Source: an uncultured Planctomycetaceae bacterium
Lineage (GTDB): Bacteria > Planctomycetota > Planctomycetia > Pirellulales > Thermoguttaceae
Reading direction: 5' to 3'
Assembly (NCBI GenBank): GCA_947307005.1
Contig: CAMZHY010000003.1
Coordinates: 1 to 33,820 of the forward strand
Length of the DNA: 33,820 bases
The notes below the pieces were generated by a model. It searched no databases and was not told the origin of the DNA. It was given only the letters and a program-made list of their open reading frames with translations. The position numbers were made by a program, and so were the translations under genes. Shown here one piece after another: positions 18,411 to 27,986 of the stretch (within the stretch, counting starts at the first letter, position 1; each line of letters begins with the position of its first letter).

Positions 18411-19559
18411 TCACTTCGCGCCGTTCTTTTCTAACGCAAGCGTCGTAACCTTCTTGACCCATTCAAAGTCAACTTTAACTTGAGCCTTAACGGAAGTTCC
18501 GTCGCGCGTTACAGACACGTTATCGAGGAGTTCAAGACCAAGTTCTTCCTCGACCTTCTTCCCCTCTTTATTCTTTCCAGCAAGTTTGACAGCCGCTAGA
18601 CCTCCGGAAGCAAGATCGTTAATGGACTGAGCCGTTTCGTCGTCTACTGTTTCTACGACAATATCGTGGATAAAACCGTTGTCGTTGTTGGTCGCAATCG
18701 AAGTGAACGACTCAACCTTATCGAGCACGCCGCGGGCAACGCGAACTCTGTCGTCGTTGTTCTTCGATTCGTCGATTACTTTAACGATCTGTTCAAAGGC
18801 GGCGCGCTTTAGAATGCGCTTCGCAAGAACGCCGTCCGCGAGGTTCTTAACGACAAACTCATTTGATTGCTGGAAACGCGAGATTTTTTTCTCAACCTTG
18901 TCGAGAGAAGCGGAAGCGACAATCGCATACTTGTCGACGTCTTTAATTTTAGCGCCGCCGAAGAAAACCTGCGCCTTAACCTCGCCGCGATCCTTGATAA
19001 GCAATTTGCCAATCAACGCGTCGTTGTCTTCGCGAATAATCTCAACGTCGTTCTTGTCAAAGTAGTTACGGGGATCAAGTCCGCCAGGGTTCGTGTTGAA
19101 AATAAGAGTCAAGGACAGCCAATTCGGAAATTCTACTTTAGCGTTTTCGACGCTTTCGGGAAGTTCGAGAGCCAAAACAACATAATCAACGCATTTGACG
19201 TAACTTTTCACAAGCGCGCGACTAGTGGAATCCTCGGCCGCCTCCTTTTTGCAAAGGTCGATCAGGAAATCAAGTTGTTTCCGAGGCGCCTTTTCTTCAT
19301 TAAGAGCGCTTTGAATCTTGCCGTCCGCTTTGTCCGCAAGAGCCTCAAGAGCTTTGATTTCATCTGAAAAATCACATTTCCTAGCAGCGGCGCCACAAGC
19401 TTGCGCAAAAAGATGCGGAGAACCGTAGAAGATGACGGCGTCGTCGGAAAACGGACAAGGCGCGGAATCCTGCGAGTACGCGTTCGAACACGCCAATCCG
19501 AGGACAAAGACGCCTAACGCGACCAGCGCCCGATTTTTGATGGTTTTCAACTGTTTCAT
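18411..19559 (-). CDS. Secreted hypothetical protein
   Basis: Signal peptide 'MKQLKTIKNRALVALGVFVLGLACSNAYSQ' and a long ORF bounded by terminators; no family recognised ('DDAVIFYGSPHLFAQACGAAARKC..'). Confidence 0.7.
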   Translation of the reverse strand: MKQLKTIKNRALVALGVFVLGLACSNAYSQDSAPCPFSDDAVIFYGSPHLFAQACGAAARKCDFSDEIKALEALADKADGKIQSALNEEKAPRKQLDFLIDLCKKEAAEDSTSRALVKSYVKCVDYVVLALELPESVENAKVEFPNWLSLTLIFNTNPGGLDPRNYFDKNDVEIIREDNDALIGKLLIKDRGEVKAQVFFGGAKIKDVDKYAIVASASLDKVEKKISRFQQSNEFVVKNLADGVLAKRILKRAAFEQIVKVIDESKNNDDRVRVARGVLDKVESFTSIATNNDNGFIHDIVVETVDDETAQSINDLASGGLAAVKLAGKNKEGKKVEEELGLELLDNVSVTRDGTSVKAQVKVDFEWVKKVTTLALEKNGAK

Positions 19560-19766
19560 CTAAGCAACTCCTAGTTAAAAAAACATCGCCACAAAAACCG
19601 CTTTCGCAACGATGTTTTGACATTTCATGATATTAAGTCGTGAGCGCCTCCAGAAATGTTACACTGTTTATCAGAAATTCGCAAATATCAATGAAACATG
19701 TGAAATTAGAAGCGCCAAAGGGCTCGATATAGACTGCCTCCTGAAAGAAACTCGCCTGACGACAAA

Positions 19767-19798
19767 AGGGCGCGAACCTCTTCTGAGATTCGCGCCCT
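19767..19798 (-). terminator. Rho-independent terminator downstream of the SLBB/Wza-like gene
   Basis: Perfect 10-bp inverted repeat agggcgcgaa / ttcgcgccct with a 12-nt loop, followed on the minus strand by TTTT. Confidence 0.75.
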
Positions 19799-19889
19799 AA
19801 AGAATTGTCTCGGTCAAAAACGGCGCTGAAATCAAAAGCCCCGCATTCAGAGCCGTTTTCTTACGGCGTCGTCAGATTTCAGACGAATA

Positions 19890-21194
19890 TCACCTGAAAT
19901 CGTTGGGACGGATGGTGAAGTTGACGGAGTTGTAAATCATGTTGAAGATCAATTCAATCGTCGTGTACTCAACGATAATGACGTCGTTCGGCTCAATCAG
20001 GATGCGTTGCGTAGGATCGCGAAGCATCTCCCGCTGACGAATTTGGATCGCATATTGTCGACCATTAACTTCACGAAGGACGAGGATACGGCTCGCGGGA
20101 AGGAAACTTCCGATCTTAGCGCCGCTGTTGTTTTGACTAGAACCGACGGAAACGCCTACCGTGCCGCCCGCAGTCGCGATCGCGCCCATGACGTCAAGGT
20201 CGTAGTCGCGAGGAATCGGGAAGACGCCGCCCTTGAGGAGACCGCCGGTATAGTAGACTTCGGCCTCACGAGACTGGATATAAACCACGTCGCCGTCATA
20301 AAGCGTCACATCTTCCGAAGTAAGCTGAGGAGGCGTGTCGTCAGGACCGATACGGAGTGGAATACGGAGAACGCCAACGTCGGAATTGAGGTCGGATATT
20401 TCGCCCGTCTCGTTGTAACGACGCGCAACCTGACTCTGCGCGTAACCGGCGTCGGTCCCGGACATATAGTCGTGATCGCTAAATTCGTCGCTGTACGCCT
20501 TACGAAGAATAACAACCTCATTCTTGGCATTAAGCCCCGGAAGACCACCCGTTTGGCTGAGCGCCTCAAGAACGTCGTTCCTATATGCGGGCAGTTCAAG
20601 AGAAGTCGCAGTACCGCGAGCCATACCGGCAAGATAGGCCGCTCCCGTATCTTTCGTCATCCCTCGCTGATCCGAACTGGCGACGTCTTCACGAATAACT
20701 GTCACGTGATATGTGCGAGGCTTGATCAGCGAAACTGAAATATTAGCGTCTGTACGAACGATAGAACGCTTAAGAGTGTAGGCTGCGCGAATTGCTTCTT
20801 CAGCCTGAATTAGCGTCATTCCTTCAACATAAATCGGTTCGGGAAGCATCGGAAGCGAAAGCGTGCCGTCTGACCGAACCACGTAAGGATAACCAGACGC
20901 AGGTCGTTCAGAAGCGGAACCGATGTTATGAATCGGCGGGGCGTCGTCTGCGTTGCCAGTAATGCCTGCGATATAAATACCCAGAACGTCGTTTGGACCA
21001 AGAAGCTCCTCCGCAGGCTTATCCATTCGCAACTTCACGAAGTTAATCTGCTCCATGTTGTTACGGGGACCACTCTGGCTTTTGTTTTTGAAATACCTCG
21101 GCGACACCGTCTCGCTGTTCGGGATACTAAGGCAGCCTCCCGTCACAGCGCAAACCAACAAGCACGCCCAAAACGTCTTGATTGCTTTCTTCAT
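19890..21194 (-). CDS. Polysaccharide biosynthesis/export (Wza-like, SLBB) outer-membrane lipoprotein
   Basis: Lipoprotein signal 'MKKAIKTFWACLLVCAVTGGC'. 'LGPNDVLGIYIAGI', 'YPYVVRSDGTLSLPMLPEPIYVEGMTLIQAEEAIRAAYT', 'ILIEPNDVIIVEYT' are typical of Poly_export/SLBB. Start set to the ATG at 21194; the longer ORF (21281) has a non-signal N-terminal extension. Confidence 0.88.
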   Translation of the reverse strand: MKKAIKTFWACLLVCAVTGGCLSIPNSETVSPRYFKNKSQSGPRNNMEQINFVKLRMDKPAEELLGPNDVLGIYIAGITGNADDAPPIHNIGSASERPASGYPYVVRSDGTLSLPMLPEPIYVEGMTLIQAEEAIRAAYTLKRSIVRTDANISVSLIKPRTYHVTVIREDVASSDQRGMTKDTGAAYLAGMARGTATSLELPAYRNDVLEALSQTGGLPGLNAKNEVVILRKAYSDEFSDHDYMSGTDAGYAQSQVARRYNETGEISDLNSDVGVLRIPLRIGPDDTPPQLTSEDVTLYDGDVVYIQSREAEVYYTGGLLKGGVFPIPRDYDLDVMGAIATAGGTVGVSVGSSQNNSGAKIGSFLPASRILVLREVNGRQYAIQIRQREMLRDPTQRILIEPNDVIIVEYTTIELIFNMIYNSVNFTIRPNDFR

Positions 21195-21817
21195 TTTATG
21201 TGTCCTTACATCTCCAACCGAACGAACACGGCCACATATGACCGAGCCAACTCTCAATGTTCCGCAGACGCCCTTCCCCAATTAGGTCGACGAAGCAATC
21301 GCTACAAAAGCGGGGAAAGAATTCGTAACAACGCGTACGCCGTACAGGAACGTCGCAGACGTCTAGTCGGGAATAATCCTTTCAAGCGGGAGGCTCTGAA
21401 CTGACGTTCACGCAGCCCACGCCTTCCGACCCGTACCAACATCGACAAACTAAACGTCTATTCTTTAGGAGAATAAAGGAAAATCGGGAAATAGAGTTCA
21501 AACGACTTAAAGCTCGCGTCTAAATGAATAAATCCCAATTTACCTTATACTCGCTTATCCGTTATTTTCGAAAAAACAGCCGATCTTCATTAAAAAAAAC
21601 CGCAATAATCATCAAAATCGATTTCATTTTGCGTTTTATCTTTCCTATTTTCTCACGAGAAACCTACAGAGAGAATCAATTCTATCTTGACGTGATAAGG
21701 AGCTATTCGCTACTCTGACGTTACGGAGCATGGAGTCACCCCTGCTCAATATAAGCGATCCTTAGATCCAGCGTTTTTGCATTTCAATCCGTTTGACAAG
21801 ACTGGTCGCAAACAAAA

Positions 21818-23500
21818 ATGAAAAATTCATTCGTACAGGCGTTTATCGCCGCAGTTTTAGTAGGATTTTGTATGTCAAATCTATTGTTCGCAGGAGAGGC
21901 TGAAGAACGTCTTGCAACGTTTATGAAACAATATCAAGACGATTACAAAAGGATGTACTGCGAATCGTCATACGCTTGGTGGGACTCGATGATCAACGGT
22001 ACGAAGGAATCCTTCGAGAAATCGGCTGCGGCTTCCCTCGCAATGTCTACCTATCACTCAGATCATGCAAAATACGAGGAACTGAAGAAACTACGCAAAG
22101 ACGCCGTCAACGCTACGCCTGTTGAAAAACGCGCGGCTTATGTCGCGGAAAGAACTTTCGAACAAAACCAAATTCCAACCGACCTCAACGAAAAGATCGT
22201 TAACCTTGGTTCAGAAATCGAACAAATATTCCAAACTCAAAGAGCAAATCTCGACGGTAAAGAATATACCAACAATGAATTGTTAGAAATGTTGGCCGAA
22301 GAGAATGATTCTCAAAAACGATACGAGATATGGGACGCCCTTAAACAAGTGGGCGAACTCGTCGCGCCCAAAATGGTCGAGTTGGCTAAACTGCGCAACG
22401 AAGCGGCGCAAAAGCTCGGGTACGACAATTATTGGGAAATGACCGTCTCTTTTCAAGAATTCAAGCCTGAAGAATTAGTCGCTATTTTCGAGGATTTGGA
22501 TCGTCTTACGACGCCCGTCTTTACAAAGGTTAAAGCCAAGATGGACGCCGAGTTAAAAGCCAAATTTGGCGTCGACAAAATCATGCCGTGGCATTATGAC
22601 AATCCCTTTTTCCAGCAGGCTCCGCCTTCTGAAAAGATAAACGTAAACGAGTTTTATTCTGGAATCGACGGTCAGGAGATCGTCGATACGGCGTCTCGTT
22701 ATTACGCCAAACTAGGATTTGACGTCAGTCCAATTCTAAAGAACAGCGATCTTTTCGAAAAGGCTGGAAAATCTCAACATGGTTTTTGCAACGATATGAA
22801 CCTTGAAGGAGACGTTCGCATCCTCTGCAACATCAAACCAGACGCCGAATGGATGGATACGCAACTTCACGAACTAGGTCACGCAATATATGATTACAAC
22901 TTAGATCGTTCGCTTCCCTGCAATATCCGTTGCGCCAACCATATCTTCACAACCGAAGGCGTCGCTGAACTTTTCGGCGCAAAGGCTCGCGATCCACAGT
23001 GGCTGGTGGAAAATCGAGACGTCCCGCAAGAGCGAGCGAAACAAGCGACCAAGGCGCTTACGGAACAAAGGCTCCGCGAACAATTAATTTTCTGTCGCTG
23101 GACAATCGTAATGACGTTCTTCGAAAAGGCGCTATACGAAAATCCTGAACAGGATTTAAATCGTCTGTGGAGCGACATGACTTCCCGTTATCAATTGTTA
23201 GATCCGCTTGAAGGGAGGAACAGACCCGACTGGGCTTCCAAACCGCACTTTGTTATCGCTCCCGTTTATTACCATAATTACATGCTTGGAGAACTATTTG
23301 GAGCGCAAATTCGAAAATCTTTAGAAAAAGAGGCAAAAGGGGATCCCCAAGAGTTCGGAAGGTTGTTGCGAGAACGCGTGTTTACGCCTGGCGACTCACT
23401 CCCTTGGGAGGAGTTTGTTGAACAAGCAACGGGCGAACAACTATCTGTCGGCGCCTTCATTGAAGAACTCAACACGGCCGTCCGCATCTTAGAAAATTAA
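21818..23500 (+). CDS. Secreted M2/M3-like zinc metallopeptidase (gluzincin)
   Basis: Signal peptide 'MKNSFVQAFIAAVLVGFCMSNLLFAGE'; HExxH 'DTQLHELGHAIYDYN' with downstream 'FTTEGVAELFGAKA' (third-ligand Glu candidate). Helical N-terminus 'EERLATFMKQYQDDYKRMYCESSYAWWDS' is M2-like. Confidence 0.82.
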   Translation: MKNSFVQAFIAAVLVGFCMSNLLFAGEAEERLATFMKQYQDDYKRMYCESSYAWWDSMINGTKESFEKSAAASLAMSTYHSDHAKYEELKKLRKDAVNATPVEKRAAYVAERTFEQNQIPTDLNEKIVNLGSEIEQIFQTQRANLDGKEYTNNELLEMLAEENDSQKRYEIWDALKQVGELVAPKMVELAKLRNEAAQKLGYDNYWEMTVSFQEFKPEELVAIFEDLDRLTTPVFTKVKAKMDAELKAKFGVDKIMPWHYDNPFFQQAPPSEKINVNEFYSGIDGQEIVDTASRYYAKLGFDVSPILKNSDLFEKAGKSQHGFCNDMNLEGDVRILCNIKPDAEWMDTQLHELGHAIYDYNLDRSLPCNIRCANHIFTTEGVAELFGAKARDPQWLVENRDVPQERAKQATKALTEQRLREQLIFCRWTIVMTFFEKALYENPEQDLNRLWSDMTSRYQLLDPLEGRNRPDWASKPHFVIAPVYYHNYMLGELFGAQIRKSLEKEAKGDPQEFGRLLRERVFTPGDSLPWEEFVEQATGEQLSVGAFIEELNTAVRILEN

Positions 23501-23575
23501 ATCAGTTACGGCGCAAGGTGGACTTCTGTTCCACCCTGTGAAACAAAGATACCACCAAAACAGCGCTTAGAAACA

Positions 23576-25219
23576 ATGACGAAATTACGACAAAAAACGA
23601 GACGAATCTGGACGTCCGTATTGTTCGTCATTTTAGGACCGGTAGCGCTCTTTCTGGCGTGTGGGGTTCTTTATTGGCAAAGAACCCCGCGCGCAGCTAC
23701 GCAAGAAGGGATTGAAATCTCTCATAACCTACGCTATGACGTCTCATTTGATCGTAGCGAACGAGTTAGACCAAGCGTTCATCGCTTCGTTAATGTCGAG
23801 ATTCGATCGCGTGAATCATGTGAAGAAATCCTCTTCTGTCCAGAAATATATAAAGTTGTTCTCTCAGATTTGAAACTTCTTCATTCATTCGCAGTTTCCT
23901 TCGACAATCGCGGGAGATCTTCAAGTGCAAACGAAAGAGAGAACATCCGGAGTACAAACAATAGCAATTATTCGCAACAGAACGAGTTATGCGGGTCTTT
24001 TTCAGACCTTGTTTGCGATTCAATCGATAGAATAAAAACCTATACCCTTATCGTTCTTCCTCGTGTTTTCTATCGCTCGTCGCAAGCAAATAAAATTACG
24101 GAAGCTCTCGCCGATCGTCTCCTACGCGTCGTCGGAGACGACTCCAGCGATTCTGAGCATACGTCAATCCTTTGCATTGTCGCCGACGAAATACAACTGC
24201 TCCCCGAAAACGACTATGAAACAATTGGCAGGGCAAAAAGCGACATTCCTAGTTTGCGCACAAAGCATGAACTAATTAGTTTATTTCGATCAGCCATTTT
24301 TCAAATTCCTCGCGGTTCCGTTGGCGTCACTGAGGCAAAAACGCAAAAGGAAACCGTAGCGTTTGCAACAGAACCGCCTAGGTTGGAAAAATTCAGAGCG
24401 TTACACTTTAACTCTCATGTGTTTGCAAGAACGGACGTCCTCTATGAACTCCAGAAAATCTCCGCTCCTGTTCCATATTACGCTTCTGTAGTCAGTGACA
24501 AACTTGAAAGAAATTCGTGGATTGAATACGATTCAAGCCTCAGTCCCACGCCCGGGAGCCTTGCGATTCACTTTGTTCCAACTATGAGTTTTCTCACTTC
24601 GAAAGGTTGGTTCACGGGAAAAATGCTCTTTCAATCGACGGCAAACTCAAAAAGCGGTGATTGGACAACTCACTTGGAGGATTTTCGCTTATGCGGTTGC
24701 GAACTTAACGATATTTGTAGTCGTTTTTCACTCCCCACGTTCACAGGTGAAGTCGCTAATCTTACGATAGTTTCGGGGCAGATATGCGATGGAATTTTCA
24801 GCGGGGAGGGAACGGTCAGGGTGTTGGAGGGGACGATTCCATTTGAAGTTATTGAAAGACTTCATTCCACAAAAATGCTCAAGGTTTTGCCGCCGCAAAC
24901 CATGCAGCTACGGTTTATCAATAACGCCACGCCTTTCGATGAGTTTGAATTGCAATTCTCGTTCGACGACAACGGCGTAATGTTTGATTCGAATTATAGT
25001 AATAAAATCATCGCGTATTATAAGGAGGGTTCCGTAAAATACGGTCTCTTTCTCCCAGAGGAAACTGCGGGAAAACGTATTCCTTACGCTACGCCATTGA
25101 CGGCGCTTTTCGATTCTCAAAACGAAAGTTCTTTCTGGAATCCTTTGGTCCGTAACGCTTTGAATCATCTGCCAATACCAGAGACGGCCGACGCGGGAAC
25201 AAATAAACAGCTAAGGTAG
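23576..25219 (+). CDS. Membrane-anchored hypothetical protein; C-terminal region weakly AsmA-like
   Basis: N-terminal TM 'IWTSVLFVILGPVALFLACGVLYW'. C-terminus 'FSGEGTVRVLEGTIPFEVIERLHSTKMLKVLPPQTMQLRFINNATPFDEFELQFSFDDNGVMFDS' resembles the AsmA-type C-terminal pattern; weak evidence. Confidence 0.6.
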   Translation: MTKLRQKTRRIWTSVLFVILGPVALFLACGVLYWQRTPRAATQEGIEISHNLRYDVSFDRSERVRPSVHRFVNVEIRSRESCEEILFCPEIYKVVLSDLKLLHSFAVSFDNRGRSSSANERENIRSTNNSNYSQQNELCGSFSDLVCDSIDRIKTYTLIVLPRVFYRSSQANKITEALADRLLRVVGDDSSDSEHTSILCIVADEIQLLPENDYETIGRAKSDIPSLRTKHELISLFRSAIFQIPRGSVGVTEAKTQKETVAFATEPPRLEKFRALHFNSHVFARTDVLYELQKISAPVPYYASVVSDKLERNSWIEYDSSLSPTPGSLAIHFVPTMSFLTSKGWFTGKMLFQSTANSKSGDWTTHLEDFRLCGCELNDICSRFSLPTFTGEVANLTIVSGQICDGIFSGEGTVRVLEGTIPFEVIERLHSTKMLKVLPPQTMQLRFINNATPFDEFELQFSFDDNGVMFDSNYSNKIIAYYKEGSVKYGLFLPEETAGKRIPYATPLTALFDSQNESSFWNPLVRNALNHLPIPETADAGTNKQLR

Positions 25220-25331
25220 TTGAACAACTTAAGCCACGTCTATACCTAATTGCTAACATCCTATTGTGAAGATGATTAATCTTTCAACAATGTCCGAGGT
25301 TAGGTTGTCGGCAGATTACACGTCTAGGGGA

Positions 25332-27986
25332 TTATTCAAGTGAAACGATTTTGACAGTTCGCGAGTTCCCGTCATTGAGTTTCACGAGAATAACGCCTGA
25401 AGAACGTTCCGATGGAAGAAGTAAATCATCGAGAACCATCTCCGTCGTTCCCTGTTTTAGTTCGCTCGTCGTAATCAAACGAACGCTTGTTGCCGTTTCT
25501 GTCTGCGAAGGACGGTGGAGAGAATCGTCTTCGCCTGTATTTGTAGAGTTGCTTCTTGACAACGACTGTCTTTGACTTACAAGCTGATTCTCAGCTTCGT
25601 CAATAGCAAAAACGACGTCTTGTGACGAATGAATGAACGAATCTAGGGAACTCTGAAGTTCTAACGTGAAGGAAAATAGGCAGATAGACAAAAAACAAAG
25701 AAAAAGACTTTTCCATAATGGAAATAGTCTAAATATCGTAAAAAAAAGCGCGGCAAAACCAATCGAACAGCAACTAACAAAGACTACTCTAATAATCCAG
25801 AGATAGCTTTTGGCCTCGTTTTCCTTAAAAGATTCAAGCTTAATACGCGCGTTTTCAACAAGAGGTTCAAGATTATCAAAAACAATTGGCGGATTGAATG
25901 ACGATGAAAACGACGCCGTTTTTACAGCCGCGTCTCTACTCGTTTGATCCATTTCCACGAGAACCTCGTCCACGTCGAGGGAAGCCGTCGCGCTCCGACG
26001 TTCAGGCGCCCAATAAACCTCAATATTTGCTATTCTTTCATCCGTAAAAGGCATGGTGGAAACATCAACGTTTTCAGAATCCGACCTGTCAATAACAAGC
26101 AAGCGAGTCCCATCATCTGACGCCGACTTAATAATATTCACAGAGTATGCGGCTGGAGAATGAGAACGAGGGTTACGAAAGACTGCCGTTTCAGCAAGCT
26201 TTAAAAAACGGCGCTGCGCGACGCTATAAAGAGAAATCTTCATAAACCCAGAAAGAGAATTAGGCAACTGGAAATCAACAATTTCTTCATCCTTCGGAGA
26301 CGTTAAAAACTGTTGCCAGACCGTAACGCCTCGTTTCTCCACCGTCGCCAAAAGCGGAACGTCTGCAAAGGAGGAAAGACTCGCTTGAAGTGATTCTTCT
26401 GAAGTAAAAGTTCGCGTGTCAAAGGAGAAGTAAGCGGATTCTGATGCAACGGCAGGATGAAAAAAAGCAACTCCTTTCCCTGTCAGCGAATCTATTTCGA
26501 CCATCGTGGGAAAACCGTTCAAAACACCATGTGAAAGAGGATGATCAGAAAGAAAATCCTGTTGAAATGGGTTCTGAAAATGACCGTCGCTATCATTCTC
26601 GCTTTTCGAGGACAAAACCACGCCTATTGCAACCTCTCCGACTGGATTCCACTGAAAAGAAGCAAAACCTTGTTCTGAGGTGACAAAGGACGCTATTGGC
26701 TTATCGACATTTTCCTGAAAGAGAGAAACGCGTCTTGCAAGCGGGCGTCCGTCTTTATCGGAACAAAAAACGCTCACGTTGTTGGTAAAAGCGGCAATAA
26801 ACCGACCTGATTCGGGATAAAAACGGAGAAACACTCGTTCAGATTCGAATGACGACGAAGTTGTTTCGTTATCTACGTTCTCAGAACCTTCTCCTCCGGA
26901 ATTGGTCGAGATAGATGAAAAAACTTCGGATGTTGGCAAATCCCCAACCTCTCGAAAAACGGGTGAATCCAAGCATTTTCCAAGCTCCAAAGGAAACGAA
27001 CTAGGCGCGTTCCAAGTCGCTGGTTCTTTGATTTCACGCTCGTCAAAGTCGACGATCTTTAACGGAGTCGTAAACAACGCCGTATCGCTCGAGCCGATAA
27101 AGACAGAAAGGGTCGTTTGGTCAGGATAATCTGTTAGGTCTGGCGTTACGCATACAAGGTTCCCATCGCTGTTGCCGCTTTCAGTATGATTAAGAAGAAT
27201 CTCGTTCGTCTCGGAATTCGTGAAACAAAACCGAACGGGCACACGACGAGGTCTACCGTCGACGCCAGTCGTTCTCATAACAATCGACTGGGTAACGTCG
27301 CGCGCAAGAGAACGAGGGATTGCGATCTGAATCCGAAAATCATCAAAAAAACGGCGGGTAAGCAAATAATCGCAACGTAACGCCGCAACGGTCACCACCC
27401 CCCAGAGAACAAATAACAAAGCAAGGAGTCCGGCAAAAACGGGCGATTTCCACAAGACGGCAAAGAATCGACAGACGCCGCCGTCGATCCCCTTAAACAA
27501 CGCGACAAAACCATGGACAAACGCGCCGCGTCGCGCATTCGTTGTCGAAGCCTCGTCTTGCTTAAGCAATGCCTTTGACAAATCCTCTTTCTGACGTCTA
27601 GTTCTTCTCTTGAATTTACTATGTTGAGAATTCTTTTTGTCATCCTCGGCAAAATCCGAATCTAAAGACGAAACATCTATGTTCGAGGATTCGATAAAAA
27701 CACCTTCGTCAAACGAATCTGCGACAGGATCAAACGCAAAAAAAACAGTTGAATTAGAGTCAACAGAAAGATTCTGACACGAAAGATCGTCGTCTGGTTC
27801 TGAAGAAGGATCGATTCTAACAAAATCGCAAAAATATCCGACGTTTAAACGAGCGGTCTCAAACGCGTCCGCCGCCTCTGAATCTGTCGCAACAAGCAAT
27901 CGAAACTCTTCCGCTTCTTGGTCGTTGAGGAGTCCGTAAAGAAGTAGATAGGCGCGCTCTTTCAATTCATTTGAGGATAAACTCAT
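25332..27986 (-). CDS. Large membrane protein: anti-sigma-like N-terminus, TM, large predicted extracytoplasmic beta-rich region, further C-terminal TMs
   Basis: N-terminus 'ELKERAYLLLYGLLNDQEAEEFRLLVATDSEAADAFETARL' is typical of planctomycete anti-sigma/FecR-like N-termini. TM about aa 183-205 'VFAGLLALLFVLWGVVTVAAL'; later TMs 'IIRVVFVSCCSIGFAALFFTIF' and 'SLFLCFLSICLFSF'. Start overlaps the upstream sigma stop (TAATG). Confidence 0.7.
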   Translation of the reverse strand: MSLSSNELKERAYLLLYGLLNDQEAEEFRLLVATDSEAADAFETARLNVGYFCDFVRIDPSSEPDDDLSCQNLSVDSNSTVFFAFDPVADSFDEGVFIESSNIDVSSLDSDFAEDDKKNSQHSKFKRRTRRQKEDLSKALLKQDEASTTNARRGAFVHGFVALFKGIDGGVCRFFAVLWKSPVFAGLLALLFVLWGVVTVAALRCDYLLTRRFFDDFRIQIAIPRSLARDVTQSIVMRTTGVDGRPRRVPVRFCFTNSETNEILLNHTESGNSDGNLVCVTPDLTDYPDQTTLSVFIGSSDTALFTTPLKIVDFDEREIKEPATWNAPSSFPLELGKCLDSPVFREVGDLPTSEVFSSISTNSGGEGSENVDNETTSSSFESERVFLRFYPESGRFIAAFTNNVSVFCSDKDGRPLARRVSLFQENVDKPIASFVTSEQGFASFQWNPVGEVAIGVVLSSKSENDSDGHFQNPFQQDFLSDHPLSHGVLNGFPTMVEIDSLTGKGVAFFHPAVASESAYFSFDTRTFTSEESLQASLSSFADVPLLATVEKRGVTVWQQFLTSPKDEEIVDFQLPNSLSGFMKISLYSVAQRRFLKLAETAVFRNPRSHSPAAYSVNIIKSASDDGTRLLVIDRSDSENVDVSTMPFTDERIANIEVYWAPERRSATASLDVDEVLVEMDQTSRDAAVKTASFSSSFNPPIVFDNLEPLVENARIKLESFKENEAKSYLWIIRVVFVSCCSIGFAALFFTIFRLFPLWKSLFLCFLSICLFSFTLELQSSLDSFIHSSQDVVFAIDEAENQLVSQRQSLSRSNSTNTGEDDSLHRPSQTETATSVRLITTSELKQGTTEMVLDDLLLPSERSSGVILVKLNDGNSRTVKIVSLE

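Noticed and set aside
20007-20738. 243-aa + strand ORF
   Set aside because: Antisense to the SLBB/Wza-like gene; no recognisable domain, Arg/Thr-rich shadow ORF.
19890-21194. Capsule/exopolysaccharide biosynthesis cluster around the Wza-like gene
   Set aside because: No glycosyltransferase, Wzc-like kinase or Wzx/Wzy-like gene nearby; the export gene appears solitary.
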